Below, piece by piece: positions 1 to 12,757 of a DNA stretch of 64,000 nucleotides. This stretch comes from Lineus longissimus. Taxonomy: Eukaryota > Nemertea > Pilidiophora > Heteronemertea > Lineidae. Below the pieces are notes generated by a model that saw only the letters and a program-made list of their open reading frames with translations, was not told the origin of the DNA and ran no database searches. Location of the stretch: contig NC_088309.1 in NCBI RefSeq assembly GCF_910592395.1, positions 28,212,599 through 28,276,598 on the forward strand, read 5' to 3'. Position 1 is the stretch's first letter; each line of letters starts with the position of its first letter. Made by a program: the position numbers and the translations under genes.

Positions 1-1162
<1,162 letters not shown>

Positions 1163-3110
1163 ATGACGAGCATTCTAATTCGTGTTTTACCAGACATTCA
1201 TACACTTCCCTTCTGGGAGCTTGAGGACAGTAGAAACAGACTTTCATCTACCGTTGATATGGTTCATACTGAGAGTGATATTGCACCTCAGTGTAAAACT
1301 GCATTTATCTTGTCTCTTCATAACTGACACAGTTTGTTTGATTGTGATGTGCAGATGTGTTCTGTCAATGTTGCGATGCCATTGCTGCATGATTTCCATA
1401 ATGAGCCAAATTATGACTTCAATCAATGCATAATGTTTTGAAAGAAGAGCTTGTTTCTGAGAGAACCTAGTTATCATTATTTTTAATCGTACTTTTTGTT
1501 GTCTCTCTATGACTAGTCATTCATTTGCTGTATAGAACTTAATTAGTTGATTAGTATCTTGATTTCTAAATGCTCTTTAGAAATTTGCCTTTGGTTAAGT
1601 AAACTTCGACATTCATTCCACGCGACCAAGTGCTGCCATGTCTGATGGCATTGTCAGCCACCATGTCCTGTCACTGCCGTGTTTGGGTGATGTCTCATCC
1701 ACCGGGCTACCAGCTGCACCTGATTTCCCGGGGGCATTTAGATAACTACCTTCTTGAATCAATATAGGGTGCACTGTACATAGAACCAAGCATGGATTAT
1801 AGCTATTTAGGATTTGGGAATGTCTTGTCAGTCAGCTGGACTAGATATGAAGGAAGTGTGGTTGATTTTGAGACTTATTTCTAGAACATCTTTTCTGAAG
1901 GCAGAAAGATAATATGTCCTTAGAGGCATTGGTATTGCTAGAGGCTGTAGAACCATGTTCTAATTCTGCTTCTCTTCTTTAGTCTAGTAGTTTTGATACA
2001 ATATCATTGTTATGTAGTTGAGGAAGTGGAGATTTATGTAGAAACTAGAAGTTCTCACTCCTTACTTTATGTTATCATGGCCATGTTGGTTCATTTGCAG
2101 AATATCATTAATCAATAGTTAATAAGAAGGTGCCTGTCCTGCCTTCTCTTTTGCATTTAGGGTGTGGCTGTAAACTGAATTAAGGCGGCTCGTCCATTAG
2201 TCTCATCCAGTTCGATGGAGATTGGCTAGATTTTGTATCCTTTTCATATGTAACATCACTTAGTACATATTTTAATAGATGATGTTGCTTTATATTTTTA
2301 GAAAATTGAATATATGTTCGTTTTCCATATCTGTGTTGCTTTGGTTCACTGGACAGGTTAGCATTAGGCATTAGCAACTTCAGGAGACGATGGGAGAGCC
2401 AACCTCCACCAGCTGGTTATCTTATCCGGATGGAAGGACATTGACAGAACCTAAAAATGACCAGGTTCTCCATTGATAAGTTGCCTTCAGGCTTTAGACT
2501 TAGAGACTGCGGGAAAGATGATGGGACAACCAATAGGAAGATGACATTGACATAACCTAAATATACCATGGGTCTCCAATAAGTTACCATTAGGAATTGG
2601 ACAACCAACCACGCCAGCTAGTTGATCAAGTCAGGATGATGTTCTGGGTTGTTGGAGACACAAGCTGTCCAATGAGTCACCATTAGGCATTGAAGACCAC
2701 AGAACAGGCACAGCTACCTCTGCCAGCTGGTTATCTTATCAGGTTTGGAAGACAACATGGACACATCCCAACAAAACCCAAGTGATCTGATAATGTCCCT
2801 CCAAGTCATTGCGATCCATCTAAAGGGTTATTTTCCCATCCACTTTTAGTACATGGTCACTTGTCTTCAGCGCTGGAAGCCACAAGTGTGTAGGCCATGA
2901 TGATGTCCTTGTAGGCAAAGTTGTGCAACAGATGCACTGGCTTGGGACAAACTCGACCAGTACATGTTGTACTTGTGAATATACAATCCACTTGTTCAGT
3001 CCTGTACGAAACCTTAGGGTTGGAGGGTGCCAAGGGCTCAAGTCTCCTCTTGACTTTCTTGAAAAGTAACTGGTGCTGGAAATGACAGCAAGAATCCAAC
3101 AAACGATGAA
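1163..3110. other. SMC5 3' UTR and convergent intergenic region
   Basis: No open reading frame here looks like a gene. The proximal part must hold the SMC5 3' UTR, but I did not identify a convincing polyadenylation signal. Between about 2395 and 2790 there are two to three diverged copies of a ~145-bp segment; shared words include a 'ccagctggttatcttatc' block at ~2409 and again at ~2726, and 'ccattaggcattg'-like blocks. This looks like an old tandem duplication of non-coding sequence. Confidence 0.4.
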
Positions 3111-3124
3111 GTCAATAACAACGT

Positions 3125-3130
3125 TTTATT
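3125..3130 (-). terminator. Polyadenylation signal AATAAA for the ERp29 homologue
   Basis: TTTATT on the + strand reads AATAAA on the - strand, about 520 nt downstream of the ERp29 stop codon at 3647-3649. It is the canonical hexamer in the right orientation and distance; cleavage would fall near 3105-3115. The assignment is by position only. Confidence 0.55.
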
Positions 3131-3646
3131 CTTTCAAACAATGAAAACATTGAGGACACAAGGTAAATATTGAGCAGACGGACATTCAGCAGTTTGATTA
3201 GAGCTTTACACACGTCTAAAGACAAGGCTATAAGAAATCATGGTATTTCAATCATAAGGCTGTATATCTTTTACTCAAGGTGGGCCTGCTGGTTCAGCAA
3301 GTATTGTAATTTGTTCACACGTATTTCCCATGGACGGATTTAACATAATATCAATACAATAAGCTGAAACTAACAACACTTGATTTGAGTGGGAATGCAT
3401 GTGCATGTATGTTATATGTACATGTATACACACCTAGGTAAAGGCAGAAAGGTTTAAGTGCTTCAAAATGATAAGTTTTAGAGATAGACTTCTCCAATTG
3501 CAATCATATCAGACTAATAATGGTGTGAAACACATGTGATGGCCCTACTCATGGCATAAGTTACCTACATGTAGATTAAGAATCTGTACAAAGAGGTGAT
3601 TATCATAACATGGAATTCAACACCTTACTATTAATCTTCCGTATTC

Positions 3647-6600
3647 TTATAATTCATCATTTGTTTTCTTCGGCAGCCTCGTATAAAACGACGTCAGCAT
3701 ATAATAGCGATTCCTGAGTTGTTCCTTCTTGTTATCGCTTGCTTGGCCACCTCGTAACTTCTTAACACGTTCCAACTCAGTCTCGATAAAGTCTTTTCCT
3801 TTCTCAATGATTTTATTCATGTACGTGACGTACATCCTGGCCGACTCCTTTTCGTTGTAATCTTCCAGCGTTGCCGCGACACCTTCAGCCTGTTTAACTG
3901 CGTCCTCCATTTCATCTTGGTTTTCTAGCTTCAGGAACGCACTCACCATCTCGTCAAATATCTCCATGCAGAATGGGAGGCCAAGCCATAGACCTGGAGA
4001 TGGATGAATATCACATGAGCGCAACACAATGGAGGAAGGACAGCTTTGGAAGTCAAAGTCACATTGACATCATTCATAAACGAAACCAGCACCTTGGTAC
4101 GGGACACTTTACAAGACATTGCATGGGTTTACATGATTACCCTGAATGGCATTGTAGATCACTGTACTGAGTGCCATGGTGCACTGGACTGAAATATTGG
4201 TTCACTGTAGCAAAGGGGGTTAGTAGCTGTAGTGTTGGTAGAATCTTCAGTGAAGGAAGAATGAGACGTACCGGTTTCCTTGGTGATCCATGCCTTCATG
4301 TCATCAACAGTCACATCTCCTGTGTAGGTGAGGTTACGCTTCTGGCTGTTGATGTAGAGCACGAACACCGGCCAATCATCCTTCTGGATGCCCATCCCCT
4401 GCGCGTATTCTCGGTTGGCTTGCATATCTTTCGATTGCACATCATATGCTGCAAGGAGACAAGAATGCAAAGACTACAAATTCAGTAACTTCATATGATG
4501 AGTTGTGAGTCTGCTGTGTATTCTTAATTCGGGATGGCTTGATCGGGAGTGCTTTCTTTGATGCAGTCTTCATTGTCTGAATCTGGCAATCTGCAGATAT
4601 AAACTTTGGAGGGAAGAGGGAGGGCGGAGGTTGATGGACGAGGATACATGCTCTAATCACACGGCCTAATCGCCACTATTCAGTAGAGTCCATTTTGGCG
4701 GAGGTCCTGTTTTTCTGAAAAGGATCAACAGAATGCAATGAGAAGGTACTTACACAGGATATTTAAAATTAGGACCAATCCAAAAGGAGGCAGGAAGGAA
4801 AGGAAGGATAAGATTACCAGAAAGAAGAGAAAACAGGACATGAAACTTAAGTCATTTGAACAAGCGGAGCTGAGGCAGAGAGAAACAAATCATATAAAGA
4901 TATAGAGAAATTCTACTATATTGCCATTGTACATGCAACAGTGGTAAAAATGAATTGAAATATACATGTATTATTGTATATCAAGGGATGATGTGATATT
5001 GTACCTGTGTGGCACTACAAGACAGTTTGATTTAAGTCTTCAAATACACTGAACACCCTTTATGAAGTTCATCAACTCCATGAATACATTATAAAGACTT
5101 CTAGCAGCCTATCAGCTTGGTCCTATGTGCCTTTAGTGTTACGCTCTCTGCCTGGCCTGATATACCTCTGGGTGTTTTCAAGTGGAATAAAAGGAAAGAA
5201 TAATTATAACCAACCTTAGAAATTGCTGAAAAGATCACTTTTTAGGATCTAATCCCCTAGGGGCAATGAAACAATATTGCACATCCAACTATTGTGGTGA
5301 CCAGGTAACTATGGAAACAAACAACAGGCAAAGCACATGGATAATCTATAGACTTGAAAGACTTGATGTGAATTGTGTACACGTGTCAAAGCCGATATCA
5401 CAAAGTAACATATAACTGAAGCAAGTCAACAGGAAAGTATGTTTGAACAAGCACATCAAAATCTCAAGTATCTGGCATAGAGACTTCAGTTGTGCATGGT
5501 ACCATATGTCCTGCGTCCTTCAACTCAAACGCAACCATATTGTTGACATGGTCTTCATGGACACACAACCATAATAATATCCAGACCCCTCTCCCCCTCT
5601 GCGGGCATTGAATTGTAGAATTTTACAATTTGGTGTAAAGGGATATGCCTGCAGAAATCCTAACAAATGTCGTCAGAAAAAGTATAAAATAATGCGACTT
5701 TGTATGCCCGATCTTTCTTTGAACTTTTCAATCAATATTCAGGGAAACCAATATCCTGCATTCATCACCAGAGACTCTGTAATGTGTTTGACATTATGAA
5801 GTGGATATGGTGGAATATGACATTTTCAATTCAACCAAACTGATTGAAACAACAGTGTTCACTTTCAAAACATGTAGGGCCGAATTTACGAAGGGTGTTT
5901 AAGAGTTAGACGCGTGTAAATTCTACATTCTACAATCAGTTTCAGGGCCTAATGAGGTTTTCATGAAGAAACCCTGCAAGGCCCTGACTCTGTCTATTCA
6001 GACATTAAACGCTGTTTTAAGCTAAACACCCTTTGTAAATTCGGCCCGTACTGTGTCCCAAACTGTGTTCAGAGAGGTTCAAATCATTGAGGCCCCAACC
6101 AACCAAATCAACATCAACACCAAGCAAAGCAGTGACAATATACCACGAACAAAAACTTCCCTCAAAGTATCTATACATCCAAGACAATAGATGTCAGATT
6201 AAAGCTTACAACCAGACACATGAATAGGTGCATGTCACAATGAAAAGGGAACATAGCTGCAGACAATGCCATCAATGACGTGAGGTAACTGAGGATTGAT
6301 GAAGTTTATGTATTGTTTTTTGAATTGACCAATCCATGGCTTACTGTTTGTAGAGATAAGGTAACAAGGTTCATTCAGTGTCTGTGTAAAACAGTGGTCA
6401 TTTTTTATTGAACTTGAGATGAAGGAAAAGTAAAGTCGTCATCACAACTTCAATTTTCCTGATATATCACATAAGTTTTGATATATCAAGTCACATGGTG
6501 TTTAGGCAGAGAAATAGGGCGGGTCGGGATGGATTTTTTGCTGGAGTTTATAGGGCAAAGGAAGAGCTGGGTCCAAGAAAACTCACTTTCCTGCTGATTA

Positions 6601-9600
6601 GTAAAGTCGAGCGCTGAGCCTGAAAACTGTAAAGCTATGTTCCCTTTCGAAATACAAATATATTTATAAGAATGACTGAATAAAGGAGGCCACTATGGTC
6701 ATGTTCACGAAACAGCTGTGCTGAGCCACGACAATCACCGATGGTGCAAGTAGCTTGACTTGACTGACAACAAAAGGGTTTTCAACAAGTGATAGGCACC
6801 CTCTTCGTCATCTGACTGTTGAATCCGCGACTTCTCCGACTCCATCTCAGCATCCATTTCATCATCGTCTTTCGGTTCTGAATCTGTATATTCACCGCTT
6901 CCACTTCCACTGAAGTTACCACTGCCACTGCCACTCCATTCCTCCTCATCATCACTCTTGGGCTCGTCAACGTTAATGGGCTCAGGCTCCTTCTCAACAC
7001 TGGCATCTTCATCTTTATAGTCATCCTTATAAGCCTCATCATCTTTATAATCATCGTCCATGCCCGACCCCGAGTATCCACCGGAGCCGGAGTAGCCTCC
7101 CGACCCGGACCCACTATAAGGGGGGAACTCCCCATCATCATCCCATCTATTTCGACCCCATCTGTCTCGATCGGAATCTAAACAGAAAAAAGTAAGCAAT
7201 CTTGACACCAAATGTTATGGCAGTTAATACCAATCACACAATCATGGAGACAAGATCACACACAAAATACGCTTTGTGTTGTATGCAAATTGAATGCGAC
7301 CCTTGTTGACTTTGTATCATGTCTCATGGGTGTTCAGAACCCGACACATGCAATACAATAGCCAAAGAATAATTTGGTAAATGTATGGAACTGTTCAAAA
7401 CAAGGAATGTTTGATTTGTGTTTCGTTCATAGGTTTGTATAGAAACTTCATCAATCCTCATATCAGAACTGTGGCTCCAAACTGCACTGGACCCTTACAA
7501 GAGCCACACAACAAGTATTACATGTCAACACTGGTTGAGGTGACCACCTCTTTGATCCTGCTCGTGGTCCTGCTCAGCTTTGATGGTCTCCGGGCTCTTA
7601 TTCGGGTCATTGGGATCAACCCGCGCTGCCTCATAGTCAGGGTGGTTGGGATCAGAGATATAGGGCTTTTCAGGCTCTTTGAACAAAATAATCAAGCATA
7701 GAATGATGAACAGAATGAAAATATACCAGAACCATCATTCAAATGTTTGAAAGCACAAGAGTACATAATCTGTTCATGACAAAATTGCAATTGAATTCTT
7801 AATCATTCAGTAGGTACATGTATCTTATTAGACTTTTGATTTCACCTCCTAAAATCTTCAGATCTGAACTGACACAGCAACAAAGACAACACTGAAGGAA
7901 GTGAAAGAAAAAATGCACCTTGCTCCTCGTCATCTCTGCCGGAGTCGTCTGCTCAAGAAAAAGAAAACAATCTTCATCAAATAACACACTTAAACTAGGA
8001 ATTAAAAGCAGAATGTACAGTATGCAGATCTGGAATCTGAAGAAGACTGAATTTAAAAAAAAACCGGTAAGTCCTTGCATCTTTGCAATGGTCCAGCTCA
8101 CTCTAAGTCTATCTATATTCCTATAAAAAAACGCTGAGAGGAAGGGAATATAAGTTTTACAAAGTGAGCTTACCATTGATTCCATAGTCAGCAATCAAGA
8201 GATCAGGTTGGGTCATCGCGGACACAGCCAGCTTCTTGAACTCATCATGTTTGTCACCGTATGGGTATGCATCGTCAAATCTGACCAGGACTGCTTTGAA
8301 CTGCCTTATCACCTGTAAGAAGGAGGTGCAAATTCAACATCAGGTATCAATTGAAAATGTCTGAAATGTTAACAACCTTTGGGACAATTCTGTTTCCAGA
8401 ATCTTTTGTCAAAAGAATAACAGTATTTTGATCATCATTTTTTCGACTGATATTTGATGTCTAGATCGAACCCAAAGCCCATTCAAATGATATAAAGAGT
8501 TTATCTCAAAATACCATCAAAAAATATATATCCTACACACAATACTGCAAATAACAGATACTGCTTGTTTGTGTAGCTGTTCCCATGGTGATATGACATG
8601 GATACAATCACCTTCAATAATGGATATGCATTGAAAATTAAAGTTCAATATAGAACATTCAGTTTTGGTAAATGGTGAATTTTGTATGAGCTGACGCAAA
8701 CTAACTAACCTCTGTGGAACCGGTTAATTCCGTGAAATTGATCCCTTTTTCCTCAACATGTTATGAACCTGTTAATTGAGTTATTTATGTTCTCTTTCAA
8801 CATTTTGATTATTGATGGATTGCCCAGGCGTAACAGTTACATGATTAACAATTCATGGTTAGCAATACAGCACACTTCAATAATCACACATTCATCCAAC
8901 CCATTAGCTTGTCCATGTTATACTGTGGCATGCTAGCATGAGTGTTCATTATACCATGACATTGGTTTGAAACACTTTCCTTCCAGCAAGTTAAACTGAC
9001 TTGCCCAAGTTGAGGAAATTTTCACCAGCTAAGAGAATACTGTTAAGAAACTTGCCAATGTCTTCAACATCAAACAAGAAGTTTTCAAGCACTTAAAAGC
9101 ATACAAGAATCGAGGGATTTGACATAAAAGACTTTCCAAGGAGCAAGCAGACTGAAAGCTGTTACTGACAGTCAATACATTCATGTTTTCAAAAAGACTA
9201 CTAAATGGTTTGTTAATGCAGTCAAACTGAGATCACCATTGTCCAACAGCTTCCAGTGCATCAAGTCTCTTGCCCAAGAGCTCAAACCACAGGCATGAAC
9301 TACCATATAACAACAGCACCAGAGGTGCTCACATGTCTAGCCACATGTTCAGCACTGTTTTATGTATAGAACAATTAGCAAGCACAGCTTCATTGTACAA
9401 CACAATCAATGAGAGGCCATCAAGAAAGAACACGAATCGTCACACAATGCACAATAACAAATTGATGAGGCTGAAACATCCACCACTTACCTTGTCAAAT
9501 GTGCCATAATTGATGTTGATTGCACCATTAATGAATTCACCCTTGATTTGAGATAAAAAGGGGATAACCAGGAGTAAACTAACGAGGATTAAACCTGGGG

Positions 9601-9607
9601 GAGCCAT
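3647..9607 (-). CDS. ERP29: ERp29/Windbeutel-like ER-resident thioredoxin-fold protein with large acidic Ser-Gly insert
   Basis: ERp29 is a redox-inactive PDI-family chaperone of the ER lumen. CDS exons, 5' to 3' on the - strand: 9607-9491, 8312-8174, 7948-7919, 7676-7548, 7177-6800, 4448-4272, 3993-3647; total 438 residues against about 261 in human. Residues 1-23 are a hydrophobic signal peptide (start chosen because it directly precedes it). Residues ~24-85 and 265-323 form the split thioredoxin-like domain (VRFDDAYPYGDKHDEFKKLA; DWPVFVLYI, then TYTGDVTVDDMKAWITK), with no CXXC motif, as in ERp29. Residues 324-438 are the helical ERp29 C domain (GLPFCMEIFDEMVSAFL; YVTYMNKIIEKGKDF). The C-terminus TNDEL is a KDEL-type retrieval signal. 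Residues ~86-264, from three exons, are a low-complexity acidic insert (described separately). Without it the protein would be ~259 residues, the family norm. Introns and phases are all consistent, so the model is strong. Confidence 0.93.
4449..6799. other. Intron of the ERp29 homologue (2.35 kb)
   Basis: Intron between the Ser-Gly insert exon and the exon encoding the second half of the thioredoxin-like domain. Apart from the MITE at 5877-6047 I see nothing gene-like. The remaining ERp29 introns (4-271, 241, 497 and 1178 bp range) are likewise plain AT-rich sequence. Confidence 0.5.
5877..6047. mobile_element. 171-bp MITE with 25-bp TIRs and 3-bp TSD (PIF/Harbinger-like)
   Basis: The left end (5877-5901) and the right end (6023-6047) are inverted copies of a 25-bp sequence beginning GGGCCGAATTTAC, with one mismatch. 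GTA flanks both sides (5874-5876 and 6048-6050), a 3-bp target duplication. GGGCC... termini with a 3-bp duplication are typical of PIF/Harbinger MITEs. It lies in the intron between the insert exon and the next ERp29 exon, and has no coding capacity. Confidence 0.75.
6800..7948 (-). CDS. Three-exon acidic Ser-Gly insert of the ERp29 homologue
   Basis: Exons 7948-7919 (30 nt), 7676-7548 (129 nt) and 7177-6800 (378 nt) are each a multiple of three and each begin and end in phase 1, so any can be skipped without frameshift, and skipping all three joins the conserved halves of the thioredoxin-like domain exactly. The first encodes DDSGRDDEEQ; the second a Pro/Asp-rich stretch (ISDPNHPDYEAARVDPNDP); the third two clusters of Ser-Gly dipeptides (YSGSGSGGYSGSGGYSGSG and WSGSGSGNFSGSGSG) separated and flanked by Asp/Glu-rich runs. 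NFS in the second cluster is an N-glycosylation sequon. Ser-Gly beside acidic residues, with an adjacent Trp, is the classical setting for glycosaminoglycan attachment; that function is inference. Confidence 0.85.
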
Positions 9608-9853
9608 GCTGTCTTCTTGGATCTCCAGATGATGTGGACCAATCAGAGACCACCGCAGACAGACGCTTGTGTATGGCAGATCTTGCAGCGGCAAATCAAA
9701 ATATTCAAAATGCTTTACACATAGCTGGATAACTCACTTGAATGACTTTCAGTTTCATATAAATGTGCTGCAAGGTCTTTCAGTGGCACTCCCTCGTCTA
9801 TAGAGAGTGATTTCTATTGAAAAAGTATTGGTATACCAAATCCTATAACTACT

Positions 9854-9859
9854 TTTAAT
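9854..9859 (-). terminator. Possible ATTAAA polyadenylation signal for ADAL
   Basis: TTTAAT on the + strand is ATTAAA on the - strand, about 210 nt downstream of the ADAL stop codon and some 250 nt upstream of the ERp29 start codon. If used, ADAL and the downstream ERp29 gene, transcribed in the same direction, are separated by only about 200 bp. Confidence 0.35.
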
Positions 9860-10067
9860 CAATAATACAAGAAACAGTAAAATAACAAAGACTATAGAGA
9901 TGAAGGTTGGGGCTGAGCTAGTTTGTGTGTGGACACGAGGCACTTCAGCCGACTAGGGAGGTGGAGGGGGATGGCAGCCATCAGTTGATCACTTGCCATT
10001 GTCCACTTCTGCTATTAAACACCCTTCTGTGAGTCTGATTGTGACATCGCAGAGTGAGAAAGAACTG

Positions 10068-12510
10068 TTACTTCTTAGATGAACAGCACAAGTCTCTAAT
10101 CTCCTTGAATTTCCTCCGTAAACCATTTTTTATTTTGTCATCTTCAAATATAAAGTCTATGCTTCGTAATGATAAGTCCCATAGATTGTCCTCCTTGAGA
10201 TCGAACGTTTCTGCAGCAATCCTGTATTCTTGAGAGAGAGATGTGGAGAAGACACCCTTGTCATCCGTCTGAAAAAGAATAAAGTCTCATACACTCGTGG
10301 TTCAAGACATTACTTTCTAACTTCCACGCTGCTCTATTTCTAACATGAAAGCATTGAATGAGACAAGATGGAGGTCACGGTCATCTCACAGGATGTGTTG
10401 GGTTACAACAAGGAACACACAAGTCCAGATATAAGGTCAGTGTTTACATGTAGTTGTGGGAAGATGGTGCCAATGCCTTTTATAATGACAACTTACACAA
10501 ATTATACAAGGGTGTCCAATCTCATACCAACGCTTGAAGTGATGAATGTCAAATGTCTTCACTGTCTGTGCTATGATGTTAGATGTCAGACAAAGCTCTA
10601 GAGGTATATGATGCTTGACCATTTGATCGACAATCTCCTGAGAGCCACCATCCTCTGGTCTCAGAAACGTCCCGTGTCCAATGCGCTCTGGGACAAGATC
10701 CAGGATGGCTGTTGTTTCATCATTGAGGTTGAAGCACTGCAAGACATTTCATATAGGACGAGTTAGCATATTAATGAAGGTTGAATGCGTCCTTCTGTCC
10801 AATTCTATTAACCAGAAATTGGCATCTTAATAGTTGTTTAGCAAAACTGTGGCCGCCGCTATCCTTGGCACTGACTGGGTATTGCATTGCTGTGAGAGAC
10901 TTGACATGAGTTTTGGTACATCTGCCACAAGTGAACCTGCAGAGAATTTGTGCAAACGTCTTTGCAAACTCATATCAATAAAGTATCACAGAATGACATG
11001 ATAATCATAGAGTTCCATTCTATGATAACCTACCTCCGCCAGATGTAAAGCAAGTTTAAGACCTTGATTCTGAGCCTCCTTCAACACTGGTATATAGTCC
11101 CTGGCATCTCCGACCTTGGGGTCACCACTGAGGTCAATGCCTACAATCAAACCACCACTCTTGTCTCGGTATTCCGCAGCAAGATTCACAACTTTCAAAG
11201 CTTCTTCGGTGCCTTTTCTTCTGTCGATGGATAACAACAACCGCACAATACAATCCACGCCTTCACTCTCACAGTCTTTGATCGCCTTCAATACAGATTC
11301 AATATATGCCCTCTTAGTCAGGCCGGATTCCTCAATGTCTCGAGGGGTACTCCGCAGCTCCAAATACTTCACATTGTCCTCAGCAAATTCATGGATGATA
11401 TCACAAGTTATCTGCAAAAAAACAATGTGATAACAACACCTTATGGATGTTTCTGTCATTCTTATGGATGCACGAAATCAGCTTTAATATGTGGTTAAAA
11501 AGCGACAACGATTAAAGTGCCATAGATAAAACTCTGAAGATGCTGATAATGATGATGTCATAAAACTACTCAATATAGGGGAGGGAATGATAGGCCCCCT
11601 GTTTCACACATATCTGCCGTTTTGCAGTTGGTAGTCTTCCTCTAACAAGGCGACTCCTGATGAATCTTAGAAAACATGTCATGATGTCACCACTTCAAAG
11701 TAAAAAAACCAGTTTACCAAATATGCAGCTTCAGCATCAGTTGTAATCGTATGTATTAACTTCAACATCACAAAGCAACTGAAAAGAATGATGGAATACA
11801 AACTAAGCATGGTTTAAGAGGTATCCAAGAGTAAACTATCCTTTCGTAATTGAGAGTGATATCGACTTGACATATTGTAGGTTTACATCACACTAGGCCT
11901 CTCCTTGGTAGCATACTGAAGACATATCAATGTCAAAGCTTCAGGAGTCAATATGAGGGAAGGCCCTACCCATTTCTGATCTAAAGAACTGATATGTGAA
12001 CTGCTTTAAACGAAAGAGTAGAGCAAAGATCTGACTCGGCCTGACTGGTATATCACACGTGAGGTGGCGGAAAAGACACTTACTCATCAAGAGTTCTTCT
12101 CTCAGTTTTCTTGAAATTGGTCAAGTCACAGTCGACTGAGACAACCTTTCTTTTGAGGAGTTTCTCCATTGTAGCCACACTGATCGACCCATTGATATGA
12201 GCATGTAGTTCCTAAAATATGGAAACAGTTAACATACATTTTTCAATCTGGATAATATGTAATTTTTTGGGACACCCTGACCCTGTCGCCCAGTGTCGGG
12301 CCAACAATACATACATATTTCACACCCGAATGAAGCGTCTTTTTGTGCAAATCTGTTGATTGACATTCAATAAAAACTAACATATACAAGTACTTTGGTT
12401 AGGATAAAAGATTACACAAAGATTATTATCATCTGAACCAGATATTGAGAGAAACTCACTATTTTAGGGAGAAATTTGGTGAATTTTTCTAAATTTGCGG
12501 CCGCCGCCAT
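10068..12510 (-). CDS. ADAL: ADAL/MAPDA, N6-methyl-AMP deaminase, complete, 6 exons
   Basis: Adenosine deaminase-like protein, a cytosolic Zn enzyme that deaminates N6-substituted AMP to IMP and so clears m6A-derived nucleotides. Exons on the - strand: 12510-12460, 12211-12084, 11778-11718, 11411-11034, 10736-10497, 10268-10068; the sum is 1059 nt, 352 residues (human 355). Visible family motifs: the metal-binding HAHINGSI near residue 20, KYLELRSTPR, DLSGDP, LALHLAE (catalytic His/Glu region), ERIGHGTFL, the SN(x)4T-type ELCLTSN, and CTDDKGVFSTSLSQEY (second metal Asp). The 61-nt third exon (CFVMLKLIHTITTDAEAAYL) is short and easy to miss but has good splice sites and restores phase 2 to 0. 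The start MAAAANLEKF lies in a CpG-rich context. No catalytic residue appears to be missing. Confidence 0.94.
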
Positions 12511-12757
12511 GATGAATTTAGTTCTATAAAATTGATAAATTATTAAAAATTAAACTAAAGATTAATCATAATGTCAATATTTTACAATCAATATGTGCAT
12601 TAAAATATGCTTAGGATGTTGTTTGAAAACCACATATTTAAGTGTCTTTGACACAATTATATTGCAAAACATTGTTGTTCTAAGACCATAAATCCGACTG
12701 ACCTTGACCTGTTATTCCCCAACAAAGCTTCCGGTTTTTGGTGTCTTCTGAAGTTTG
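12511..12757. promoter_or_regulatory. Short head-to-head promoter region between ADAL and SLC25A46
   Basis: Only 247 bp separate the ADAL start codon (- strand) and the SLC25A46 start codon (+ strand), so the two genes almost certainly share a bidirectional promoter and 5' UTRs. A CpG-rich GCGGCCGCCGCCAT block sits on the ADAL start codon; read on the - strand it is an ATGGCGGC (YY1-like) motif. No TATA box stands out. Confidence 0.55.

Noticed and set aside
11650-11690. A MFSKIHQ peptide on the - strand in the ADAL intron, resembling the conserved MFxxIHQ of ADAL
   Set aside because: It has a stop soon after, an upstream stop and no splice sites; the properly spliced equivalent is the exon at 11718-11778.
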